Source: Mallotus nudiflorus
Taxonomy: Eukaryota > Streptophyta > Magnoliopsida > Malpighiales > Euphorbiaceae
Reading direction: 5' to 3'
Length of the DNA stretch: 64,000 nucleotides
Assembly (NCBI GenBank): GCA_947683625.1
Contig: CANTUR010001419.1
Location: forward strand, 46,584 to 110,583
Below the pieces are notes generated by a model that worked only from the letters and a program-made list of their open reading frames with translations, had not been told where the DNA came from and did not search any database. Below, piece after piece: positions 1-10,439 of the stretch (within the stretch, counting starts at the first letter, position 1; each line of letters starts with the position of its first letter). The translations under genes and the position numbers were made by a program.

Positions 1-29
1 TTCAAGATTACTTGTTTAGCAAAAAGAAC

Positions 30-54
30 CTCTCTCTCTCTCTCTCTCTCTCTC
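30..54. repeat. CT microsatellite, about 12 units
   Basis: A run of alternating C and T directly follows the words TTGTTTAGCAAAAAGAACC. Nearly the same words recur at about 2,080, 2,775, 3,390, 3,840 and 5,541, so the microsatellite sits on a copy of the local repeat family. Confidence 0.9.
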
Positions 55-138
55 ACTTTTTTTATTTTCATAATGGTTTGGAAACACTCAATAGACTCAT
101 AAATTTATAATAAAACCACAAGTTAATCTTTGCTATTG

Positions 139-416
139 AACTCCCCAAAAGTGGCAAGCTTATTGGTAGGTCCAATTACATATATAGTTGTAGTCAGTCC
201 ATTTGAGTGAAAACACATTTTGTTAATCATTTGGATTGATGAATCATTTGAATTTGACTATGGCAAGTGAGTGATATACATAAAGTGCTTTATTGATTTT
301 TTTTAACTCCATAATAATACAAAAAGTGGTAAGCTGTTCTTATTGCTAGTAGGTCCATTATATATATATTGTTGTAGTCAGTCCATCTGACTAAAAACAC
401 ATTTTGTTAATCATTT
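139..416. repeat. Pair of ~105-bp direct repeats
   Basis: The segment at about 139-236 (AGTGGCAAGCTTATTG, then TTGTAGTCAGTCCATTTGA, then ACACATTTTGTTAATCATTTG) recurs at about 305-416 with substitutions and small indels. Shorter relatives, AAAGTGGTAAGCTATTATTA, lie at about 1,695 and 2,370. No coding potential is visible. It looks like a decayed tandem or segmental duplication of retroelement-derived DNA. Confidence 0.6.
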
Positions 417-855
417 GAAATTATCTCCAATGAAAGGGGTGATGAGATTTGGTAAAAAGGGTAAATTAGCCCTAAGCTACATTGCATCATTAGAAATTCA
501 ATCAAGAGTGGGTGAGGTAGCTTGCAGGCTAGTGTTGCCACTAGAATTGTCAAGAATTCACTCAGTGTTCCATGTATCTATATTGAGGAAGTACATACCT
601 GATCCTCCCTACATTCTCCAACCTCAAACAGTAGAGCTTAGTGAAGATTTTTTATATGAGGAATATCTTAGGAAATAGTAGATCATCAGGTTCGTCAGCT
701 TCACACTAAGGAAATCCCTATGGTGAAAGTGTTATGGAGCAATCACACCATAGAGGATTATACTTAGGAGACTGAGGTAGATATGCATTGTAAATACCCC
801 TATCTGTTTCAACATTGATGTAAATTTGAGGATGAATTTTCTTAGGGGGGAAGAA
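415..855 (+). pseudogene. Ty3/gypsy polyprotein, C-terminal end of integrase region (remnant)
   Basis: The open part (415-678) reads as the region just after the gypsy integrase core. Recognisable words are KGVMRFGKKGKL, RVGEVACRLVLPLELSRIHS and VFHVSILRKYIPDP, a hallmark of chromovirus-type (Tekay/Del-like) elements, where this module precedes the end of pol. A TAG at 676 and frame changes break what follows. At about 720-800 another frame still reads VKVLWSNHTIE and MHCKYPYLF, the usual last residues of this polyprotein. The upstream protease, RT, RNase H and integrase core are absent, so this is a 5'-truncated element. There is no genuine start codon; the open frame just begins at a TTG. 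Family assignment is firm, lineage assignment less so. Confidence 0.8.
844..855 (+). other. Polypurine tract of the gypsy remnant
   Basis: AGGGGGGAAGAA lies directly before TGTAATAACCC, the usual layout of the plus-strand primer site next to a 3' LTR. Confidence 0.65.
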
Positions 856-1500
856 TGTAATAACCCATAATAAATTAATATATGTTACTATTATTTTTAG
901 GTTGTTAGAAGGTTATTATGTGGTTATTCGATTGTGGTTATAGTAACATTGGCTAATGGTTGTTGAGCTATTATTGTTGTTGTTGTTAACTTGCTATTAT
1001 GGTTGTCGAAGAGTTGTTATATTATTGTTGTTGCATCGTTGCTAAGTTGTTTCAGTGTTGTTGTGTAGAATGGTGTTAAGGCAGATAATTGCAAGTAGTT
1101 TACTAGCTTGCTATGAATTAACTCATGTAATTACTAGTAGTTATCTAGAATCCGAAGTGAAAGGACCAAACAGAAATTTTTAAAAAAATCCAGACACTAA
1201 AGTGGTAATTTGCCAATTCATTTCTATTTCTTGCTGACAGACATAGAAAACTTCAGTTTTGTCCAGAACCTTCTATATTTGTCACTGTAGCTTTGAGACT
1301 TCTCCACTTCTGTTCAACCCTCATACAAACTTTCATCAACCTCAAATTTGAACCATAGCTTCGTCCAAATGTCCTTTCCATTTCTATCTCTTTTGTTTTG
1401 TAAAAATCCATTTAGAAGTTGCTCAGAAATGAAAAGTACAGTCAGCCATTTTTGGGTAGTTAACAGTGAGGTTAGTTCTATTTCATTCCTCTCAACATTA
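856..1500 (+). mobile_element. 3' LTR of the gypsy remnant (right end uncertain)
   Basis: It starts TGTAATAACCC right after the polypurine tract and the last polyprotein codons, which is a common start for chromovirus LTRs. The sequence is non-coding with GTTGTTGTTGTT-rich stretches. No partner LTR lies in the window, so the right end cannot be fixed. It must stop before the unrelated RT scrap at 1,512; a CTCAACA at about 1,491-1,497 is one possible end. Confidence 0.5.
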
Positions 1501-1511
1501 GGAGTCTATTG

Positions 1512-1664
1512 ATGGCTTTTGGGCTATGCAATGCCCTTGCCACCTTCCAAAGGTGCATGATAGAAATTTTATCTAAGTTCATAGAGAGCATTAATGAAGT
1601 GTTCATGGATGACTTTTCTATGTATGGTTCCTTATTTGAAGATTGCCTTTATTTATGTAGATGA
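1512..1664 (+). pseudogene. Athila-type reverse transcriptase fragment
   Basis: Fifty codons, then TGA. They contain MAFGLCNALATFQRCM and VFMDDFSMYGS, the RT palm motifs around the catalytic FMDD of Ty3/gypsy elements. The same block occurs in the larger Athila-like element at about 40,090-40,210 (MPFGLCNSPITFQRCM and VFMDDFSIYG), so both come from related elements. No RT sequence is recognisable on either side. It is an isolated scrap, probably left by deletion or captured during repair. Confidence 0.8.
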
Positions 1665-1679
1665 AGCACTGGGTTGGTT

Positions 1680-3963
1680 TTTGTTAAACTCCATAAAAGT
1701 GGTAAGCTATTATTATTATAGGGATGCTGTATTTATACTAAATTAAATAAGATATACGAGCCAAAGGTTTGGAAACAGATCAAGACATGGATTGTACTTA
1801 GTTTTGGTGAAGGTCTATACAAATGAAGGTCTCGTCTGTACAGATGAAGGGGCATGGACTATACAGATGAAGGTCTCATATGTACCAATCAAGGTATTTG
1901 GACTGCGCAGATTAAGCATTGGGCTCAAATATTTTTGCTTTAAATTAAGATGAAGGATTCATCCGTACAGATTAAGGTATTTGGACTACGCAGATTAAGC
2001 TCTGGGTTCAAATGTATTCACTTTAAATTCAAAAAAATGTACATGCTATAATGTGCTATAATTTTTATTTCATTCTTGTTTAGGAAAAAGAACTTCAATT
2101 TGCTTTCTTAAAGGTTTCATGTACATGCTACTTAGTAGAATCAGGGACTATAGGCAAATAATAGGATATACCATTGATGACCTTAAAGGGATTAGGTTTG
2201 TATGTATTCATGCTAAATTAAATAAGATAAATGTGCCAAAGGTTTAGAAACAGATCAAGACATGGATTGTACTCAGTTTTGGTGAGGATTGCCATAAAAT
2301 GGGTAAACATGGGCATATGGACTGTTATCTGTGTAGATGATGCACTGGGTTAGTTTCTGTTAAACTCTGTAAAAGTGGTAAGCTATTATTATTATAGGGA
2401 GGCTATATTCATGCTAAATTAAATAAGATATACATGCCAAATGTTTGGAAATAGATCAAGACATGGATTGTACTCGGTTTTGGTGAGGATTTCCATAAGA
2501 TGGGTAAACATGGGCGCATGGACTGTATAGATGAAGGTTTCATTTGTACAGTTGAAAGGGCATGGATTGTACAGATGATGGTCTTATCTGTACCAATCAA
2601 GGTATTTGGACTGTGCATATTAGGCATTGGCCTCGAATGTTTTTGCTTTAAATTAAGATGAAGGATTCATCTATATAGATCAAGGTATTTGGATTGCGCA
2701 AATTAAGCTCTGGGTTTGTATGTATTCACTTTAAATTAAATAAAATGCACGTGCTATAATTTTTATTTCATTCTTTTTTAGGAAAAAAACCTCAATTTGC
2801 TTTCTTAAAGGTTTCATGTACACGCTACTAAGGAGAATTAGGGACCATAGGAAAATAATAGGATATACCATTGATGACCTTAAAGGGATTGGGCTTGTAT
2901 GTATTCATGCTAAATTAAATAAGATATACACGCCAAAGGTTTGGAAATAGATCAAGACATGGATTATACTCAGGTTTGGTGAGGATTGCCATAAAATGGT
3001 TAAACATGGGCGCATGGACTGTACAGATGAAGGTCTTATCTGTACAAATAAAAGGCACATGGAATGTATAGATGAAGGGGCATGGACTATACAGATGAAG
3101 GGGCATGGATTGTATAGATGAAGGTCTCGTCTGTACCATTCAAGGTATTTTGACTATATAGATTAAGCGCTGGGCTTGAATGTTTTCGATTTAAATTAAA
3201 TAAAATTTATGTGCTATAATTTTTATCTTATTCTTGTACAGATGAAGATATGTGGACTGTACAAATGAAGGTTTCATCTGTACAGATCAAGGTATTTGGA
3301 CTGCGCAGATTAAGCTCTGGGTTTGTATGTATTCACTTTAAATTAAATAAAATGTATGTGCTATAATGTGCTATAATTTTTATTTCATTCTTGTTTACAA
3401 AAAAGAACCTCAATTTTTCTTTCTTAAAGGTTTCATGTACACGCTATGAGGAGAATTAAGGACCATAGGCAAATAATAGGATATACCATTAATGACCTTA
3501 AAGGGATTGGGTTTGTATGTATTCATGCTAAATGAATTAAGATATATGTAGCAAAGGTTTGGAAACAGATCAAGACATGGATTGCACTCGGTTTTGGTGA
3601 GGATTGCCATAAAATGGGTAAACATGGGTACATGGACTATACAGATGAAGGTCTCATCTGTACAAATGAAGGGGCATGGACTGTACAGATGAAGGGGCAT
3701 GGACTATACAGATGAAGGGGCATGGACTGTACAGATGAAGGGGCATGGATTGTATAGATGAAGGTCTCATGTTCGTGTTAAGTTACATCATGTATTCGTG
3801 TTAAGTTAATAAGGTATATGTGCTATAAAATTTGTTTCATTATTTTTTTAGGAAAAAAAACCTCAATCTGCTTTCATGAAGGTTTGAAAGAAGATCAAGT
3901 ATGGTTCGTACAGATCAAGACCTAGATTGTACTCAGCCTTGTTGAGAACTGTCATGTATAAAA
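1680..3963. repeat. Degenerate tandem array, ~0.6-0.7-kb units
   Basis: The unit begins with words like TATTCATGCTAAATTAAATA, then GATCAAGACATGGATTG, GGTGAGGATTGCCATAAAAT, runs of CATGGACTGTACAGATGAAG, and ends with TTTAGGAAAAAGAACCTCAA and AAAGGTTTCATGTACACGCT. Starts are seen near 1,728, 2,204, 2,405, 2,899 and 3,518. Units vary through internal duplications and deletions. The array resumes after the solo LTR at about 5,507-5,590, showing that the LTR inserted into it. Short open frames on the minus strand at 2,409-3,700 are by-products of the repeats. I do not recognise the family; a retroelement-derived satellite is possible. Confidence 0.65.
3671..3762. repeat. 23-bp minisatellite, 4 units
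   Basis: GGGGCATGGACTGTACAGAT plus GAA repeats at exactly 23-bp spacing, with starts at 3,671, 3,694, 3,717 and 3,740. Variant units sit in the same part of the other large units (about 1,850, 2,515 and 3,015-3,120). Next to it, TACAGATGA (3,640-3,648) and TCATCTGTA (3,654-3,662) form a 9-bp inverted repeat. Confidence 0.85.
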
Positions 3964-5495
3964 TGTTGGGTACCGTGATACAAATGCAGCGGAAAAATTA
4001 AAATTTTATCACGTTCCCAAGCCTGGATCCATGTATTCGACTGATTGATGAAATCTAGGGTTTTTAAAATTTTATCAAAATGCAGAAGAGACAAGATTCT
4101 CTGGAAGGATGAGAGGAGGTTCACACCGGTGACACCTTACCTCGAGCTTTTTGGCTTGGTTGTTCGGATCAAGACGTCTCCAAAAGGATGCGGTCCTCTA
4201 TAGGTATCCACATGAACAACCCTTCACAAAATGAATTTGAGTGTGTGTGCTAGCAACCTCTTGACTATCTCACAAATCAAGAACAAAAGGAAAAGCTCTG
4301 TCTTTGTTTTCTAAGAGGAAAGAAAATGAATTTGGAGGCAAAAACAAGTGTGTGAAACCCTAGAGAATATAACATATTTATAGACTCTAAGTTAGGGTTT
4401 CACTTACCAATAACCTTTTGGTAATTTTCCATTTATTATATTATGATTTTTTTTTTTAAAAAATCAAAAATAATATCTTATTTATTTATTTAAAATAACA
4501 TTTATCTTAAATAAATAAACAAATAAATAAAATACTTTAATTATTTATTTCCATAGAGTTTATTTTGGGCTTATTAAACCCATATCCGTTTGGGCTTGTT
4601 CTAAGTGTGTGACCCTGTAGGTTCACATAACATTGGTAGTGGGCCTAAATCTCTATTTAGGCCTACAAGTCATAAGTGGCCTCTAGCAAGACATTATGAC
4701 TACCCAAGTCATGTAAAGTCAATAATCCGACATAACCTAATTACAGTGAATTTTATTGTCCCTTTATCACATGATATCTTAATTGAACATAAGGCATAGA
4801 ATGTCATCCTTATATAGTTCAATATTATGACTTGATTCCAAGTAGACTGAAAATGATAACTCTTTATCAATTCATTTCAGCATGGCCATGCATTTTCATT
4901 CAGTCTATCTCATCAAGGGGCTTTAGATATCTTTCTCATATTAATGAGGGATAAATTCCTTCTAAATCACTCACATTCCTCACATAACTAATTTTATATC
5001 CAACAACATTCTTTTAATCATCCGGTAAAGACAATGTTAGAATGTGTCAAAACATAAAATAGCTATGTAGAAATCCATGATGATTTCAAGGTCAAAGGAC
5101 CGAAATAAAATTACTGTGATAAGAAATACTTATGATAATAATCTATGTAGTATTCTCATAGTGGGTCAATCCAGTATATGATCTCTCATCATGTACCTAT
5201 GAGTTGACTTAATATCTCGTATTTATGATTAGTAAAACATAACCATCAGTCAACATCATACTAGCCATAATACTTTAATATTCATATAATGAATAAATGG
5301 CTAGGGATAATTAGAATATAACTCTTATTTTAATCGAAGGGTTTACTATCAAGTCACATACTTGATGGCCTTAGTAAGAATTAACCATTCATGTAATTAT
5401 CATAAAATCAAATGATAATATAATACCTCTTTATTAATAAAATAAGAAAGTCAATATATAATCACAAATGATTGACCTAGTGCATATCACTAACA
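3964..5495 (-). mobile_element. Solo LTR, copy 1 (probable Copia type), with target duplication
   Basis: 1,532 bp bounded by TGTTGGG and CACTAACA on the plus strand. The 5-bp flanks are both TAAAA (3,959-3,963 and 5,496-5,500), a perfect target-site duplication. A second copy lies at 55,092-56,612. No coding region and no second LTR are present, so this is a solo LTR left by LTR-LTR recombination. Minus orientation is inferred from a TATAAATA box on that strand and because the minus-strand end (TTTTTCCGCTGCATTTG, then CCCAACA) resembles the 3' end of Copia LTRs that precede a TGGTATCAGAGC primer site. The short open frames inside (3,933-4,124 minus, 4,605-4,799 plus) are not genes. Confidence 0.88.
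4375..4382 (-). promoter_or_regulatory. TATA box of solo LTR copy 1
   Basis: The minus strand reads GAGTCTATAAATATG. The same box is in copy 2 at 55,508-55,515. It is the main evidence for the orientation of this family. Confidence 0.5.
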
Positions 5496-5664
5496 TAAAA
5501 AACACAAGGACTATACAGATGATGGTGTTCTATGTCAATCTTGTTTAGGAAAAAGAACCTCAATTTGCTTTCGTAAAGGTTTCATGAACACTCTGTGTTA
5601 GTCAGATAGTTGAATCATTTGACTTTTTTACTCTTCCTTTTATATCCATCTCTTCAATATTAGC
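5496..5664. other. Junction between old repeat region and satellite array
   Basis: About 90 bp continue the ~0.65-kb repeat unit (TTTAGGAAAAAGAACCTCAA, AAAGGTTTCATG), then about 75 bp of AT-rich sequence with no relatives in the window, then the first satellite monomer from about 5,665. This is the only array edge in the window. Confidence 0.6.
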
Positions 5665-8600
5665 ATAATAATATATCAAATTGAAGCTAACTCAAAGGGC
5701 CATAATGGGGGCTATAAACTTTGTCTATAGTGGTCTGACTTCGGGCCCAAATACTTTTGTTTAGGCCTATGGATTTGATAGACTAGGCTTTCGCACTTAG
5801 GCTTCAAATGGACGTTCGTAGCTACATCGGTTGACCCACAAGGCCCATAATATATGAAATTAAAGCTGACTCAGAAGGCTATAATGGGGGCTATAAACTT
5901 TGTCTATAGCAGTCCATTTTCAAGCCTAAATATTTTTGTTAGGCCTATGGATTTAATAGAATGGATTTTATACTTGGGCTTCAAATGGACATTTTTTGCT
6001 ACATCAGTAGACCCAGGGGGCCCATAATATATCAAATTGAAGCTAAATCAAAGGGCTATAAATGGGGGCTATAAACTTCATCTATAGTGGTCCATATTTG
6101 GGCCCAAATACTTTTGTTTAGGCCCATTGATTTGATAGAGTTAGCTTTCGTATTTGGGCTTCAAATGGAAATTCGTGGTAGTATTGGTTGACCCACGGGG
6201 CCCATAATATATCAAATTAAAGCTGACTGATAGGGCTATAATGGGGGCTATACACTTTGTCTATAGCGGTCCGTCTTCAGGTCCAAATACCTTTATTTAG
6301 GCCCATTGATTTGTTAGAGTGGGCTTTCACATTTGGGCATCAAATGGACGTTCATGGTAGCATCGATTGACCCATAGGGTCCATAATAAATCAAATCAAA
6401 GCTGGCTTATAGGGCTATAATAAGGGCCACACACTTCATCTATAGCGATTTGTCTTTAGGCCAAATACCTTTGTTTAGGACTATTGATTTGATAGAGTGG
6501 GCTTTCGCAATTGGTCTTCAAATAGACATTCGTGGCAGCATCGGCTGACCCACAAGGCCCATAATATATCAAATCAAAGTTAACTCAAAGGGCTATATGG
6601 GGGCAATAAAATTTTTCAATAGTGGTCTGTCCTTAAGCTCAAATATTTTTGTTTAGGCGCAAGGATTTGATAGAGTGGGCTTTTGCATTTAGGCTTCAAA
6701 TGGACATTTGTGGCAGCATTGGTTGACCCACGGGGCCCATAATATATCAAATCAAAGCTGACTCAGAGGGCTAAAATGGGGGCTATAAAATTTGTCTATA
6801 ACGATCCTTCTTCAGACCTCAATATTTTAGTTTAGGCCCATGGATTTGATAGAGTGGGCTTTCGCACTTAGGCTTCAAATGGACGCTCATGGTAGCATCA
6901 GTTGACCCATGGGGCCCATAATATATCAAATTGAAGCTAAATAAGAGGGCTATAATGGGGGCTATAAACTTCATCTTTAGCAGTTCATTTTATGCCCAAA
7001 TACTTTATTTAGGACCATGGATTTGATAGAGTGGGCTTTTGTACTTGGGCTTTAAATGGACATTCATGGCAGCATCGATTGACCCACGCGGCCCATAATA
7101 TATCAAATCGAAGCTAACTCAGAGGGCTATAATGGGGGCTATAAACTTTGTCTATAGTGGTCCGTCTTCAAGCCCAAATACCTTTGTTGAGGACCATTGA
7201 TTTGATAGAGTGGGGTTTCACACTTGGGCTTCAAATGGACATTCGTGGTAGCATCGATTGACCCATGGGGCCTATAATATATCAAATCAAAGCTGACTCA
7301 GAGGGCTGTAATGGGCGCTATAAATTCTATCTATAACGGTCCATCTTCAGGCATAAATACCTTTGTTTAGGACCATTGATTTAATAGAGTGGACTTTCAC
7401 ACTTGGGCTTCAAATGGACGTTCGTCGTAGTGTCGGTTGTCCCATAGGGCCCATAATATATCAAATCAAAGCTTACTTAAAGGGCTATAATGGAGGTTAT
7501 ACACTTCATCTATAGTAGATCTCCTTCAGGCCCAAATACCTTTATTTTGAACCATTGATTTGATAGAGTGGGCTTTTGCACATGGCCTTCAAATAGACGT
7601 TCATGGCAGCATCAGTAAACCCACAGGACCCATAATATATCAAATCAAATTTGACTAAGAGGGCTATAATGGGGGCTATAAACTTTTTCTATAGCGGTCT
7701 GTCTTCAGGCCTTAATATTTTTGTTTAGTTTAATGGATTTCATAAAGTGGGCTTTCACAGTTGGGCTTCAAATGGACGTTTGTGGTAGCATCGGTTGACC
7801 CACGGTGCCCATAATATATCAAATTGAAGCTAACTTAGAGGGTTATAATGGGGGCTATAAACTTTGTCTATAGCGATCTGTCTTCAAGACTAAATGTTTT
7901 TTTAGGCCCATGGATTTGATAGAGTGGGCTTTCATACTTGGACTTCAAATGGATGTTCATGGCAGCATCGGTTGACCCATAGGGCCCATAATATATCAAA
8001 TTGAAGATGACTCAGAGGGATATAATGGAGGCTATACACTTCATCTATAGCAGTCCGTCTTCAGCCCCAAATACCTTTGTTTAGGGCCATTGATTTGATA
8101 GAGTGGACTTTCGCACTTGGGCTTCAAATGGATTATCATGGCAGCATCGGTTGACCCATGTGGCCCATAATATATCAAATCAAAGTTGACTTAGAGGGCT
8201 GTAATGAGGGCTATACACTTCATCTATAGCAGTCCATCATCAGGCCTAAACACCTTTATTTAGGACCATTGATTTGATAGAGTGGGTTTTCAGACATGGG
8301 CTTCAAATAGACGTTCGTGTCAGCATCGGTAGACCTATGGGACCCATAATATATCAAATCAAAGTTGACTAAGAGGGCTATAATGGCGGCTATAAACTTT
8401 GTCTATAGCGGTTTGTCATCAGGCCTTAATATTTTTGTTTAGGCCCATGGATTTCATAGAGTGGGCTTTCGCAGTTGGGCTTCAAGTGGACTTTTGTGGC
8501 AGTATCGGTTGACCCACGAGGCCCATAATATATCAAATCGAAGCTAACTCAGAGGGCTATAATGGGGGCCATAAACTTTATCTATAGCGATCCATCTTCA

Positions 8601-10029
8601 GGACTAAATATTTTTGTTTAAGCCCATGGATTTAATAGAGTGGGCTTTCGTACTTGGGCTTTAAATGGATGTTCGTGGCAGCATCGATTTACCCACAGGG
8701 CCCATAATATATAAAATCGAAGCTAATTCATAGGGCTATAATGGGGGCTATACAATTTGTCTACAACCATCTATCTTTAGGGCCAAATACCTTTGTTTAG
8801 GCCCACTGATTTGTTAGAGTGGGCTTTCACATTTGGCCCTCAAATGGACGTTCATGGCAGCATCGGTTGACCTACGAGGCCCATAATATATCAAATTGAA
8901 GCTGACTCAGCAAGATATAATGGGGGCTATACACTTCATTTATAGCTGTCCATCTTCAGGCCCAAATATTTTTGTTTAGGCCCTTTGATTTGATAGAGTT
9001 ATCTTTCGCACTTGGGCTTCAAATAGTCATTCGTGGAAGCATTGGTTGACCCATGGGGCCTATAGCATATCAAATTGAAGCTGACTCAAAGGGCTATAAT
9101 GGGGGCTACACACTTCATCTATAACAGTCCATCTTCAGGCCTAAATACCTTTTTTTAGGCCCATGGACTTAATAGAGTGGGCTTCTGCACTTGGTCCTCA
9201 AATGGACGTTTGTGGCAGAATCAGTTGACCCACAGGGCCCATAATATATCAAATCGAAGCTGACTCAGAGAGCTATAATGGGGCCTATACACTTCATCTA
9301 TAGTAGTCCGTCTTCAGGCCCAAATACCTTTTTTTAGGACCATTGATTTGATAGAGTGGGCTTTCGCACTTGGGTTTCAAATAGAAGTTCATGGCAGCAT
9401 CGAGTGACCCACAAGACCCATAATATATCAAATCGAAGTTGACTCAGAGGGCTATAATAGGGGCTATAAACTTGGTCTATAGTGGTCCGACTTTAGGCCT
9501 AAATATTTTTTTTAGGCCCATTGATTTGATAGAATGGGCTTTCACACTTGGGCTTCAAGTGGAGGTTTGTAGCAACATTGGTTAACCCATGGTGCCCATA
9601 ATAAATCAAATCGAAGCTAACTCATAGGGCTATAATGGGGGCTATAAATTTTTCTATAGCAATCCATCTTTAGGACCAAATATTTTTCTTTAGGCACATG
9701 GATTTAATAGAGTGGGCTTTCATAGTTGGGCTTCAAATGGACGTTCATGGCAGCATCGGTTGACCCACGGGGCCCAAAATATATCAAATCGAAGCTAACT
9801 CAGAGGGCTATAATGGGGGCTATACACTTCATCTATAGCAGTCTGTCTTCAAGCCCAATACCTTTATTTAGGACCATTGATTTGATAGAGTAAGCTTTCA
9901 CACTTGGGCTTCAAATAGACGTTCATGGTAGCTTCAGCAGACCCACGGGACCCATAATATATCAAATTGAAGTTGACTCAGAGGGCTATAATGGGGGCTA
10001 TAAAGTTTTTCTATAGTGGTCCGTCTTCA

Positions 10030-10053
10030 GGCCTAAATATTTTTATTTAGGCC
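10030..10053. repeat. Dyad symmetry inside a satellite monomer (example)
   Basis: GGCCTAAA and TTTAGGCC are perfect 8-bp inverted arms separated by 8 A/T bases. Most monomers carry this site, perfect or with one mismatch (GGCCCAAA), just before the ATTGATTTGATAGAGTG stretch. Confidence 0.8.
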
Positions 10054-10439
10054 CATGGATTTGATAGAGTGGGCTTTCGCACTTGGGCTTCTAATGGACA
10101 TTCGCGACACCATCAGTTGACACATGGGGCCCATAATCTATCAAATCAAAGGTGACTCAGAGGGCTTTAATAGGGGCTATACACTTCATCTATAGCAGTC
10201 TATCTTCAAGCCCACATACCTTTGTTTAGGACCATTGATTTGATAGAGTGGGCTTTCACACTTAGGCTATAAATAGACATTCGTGGCAACTTTGGTAAAC
10301 CCACGGGACACATAATATATCAAATGAAAGTTGACTCAAACGGCTATAATAGGGGCTATAAATTTTGTCTGTAGTGGTCTGTCTTCGGGCCTAAATATTT
10401 TTGTTTAGCCCCATGGATTTGATAGAGTGAGCTTTCGTA

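Noticed and set aside
3640..3662. Inverted repeat as a terminator or MITE end
   Set aside because: It is a by-product of the alternating TACAGATGA/TCATCTGTA words in the minisatellite; no target duplication flanks it.
4360..4410. AAACCCTAG words in the solo LTR as telomere repeats
   Set aside because: Only isolated single units; no tandem array.
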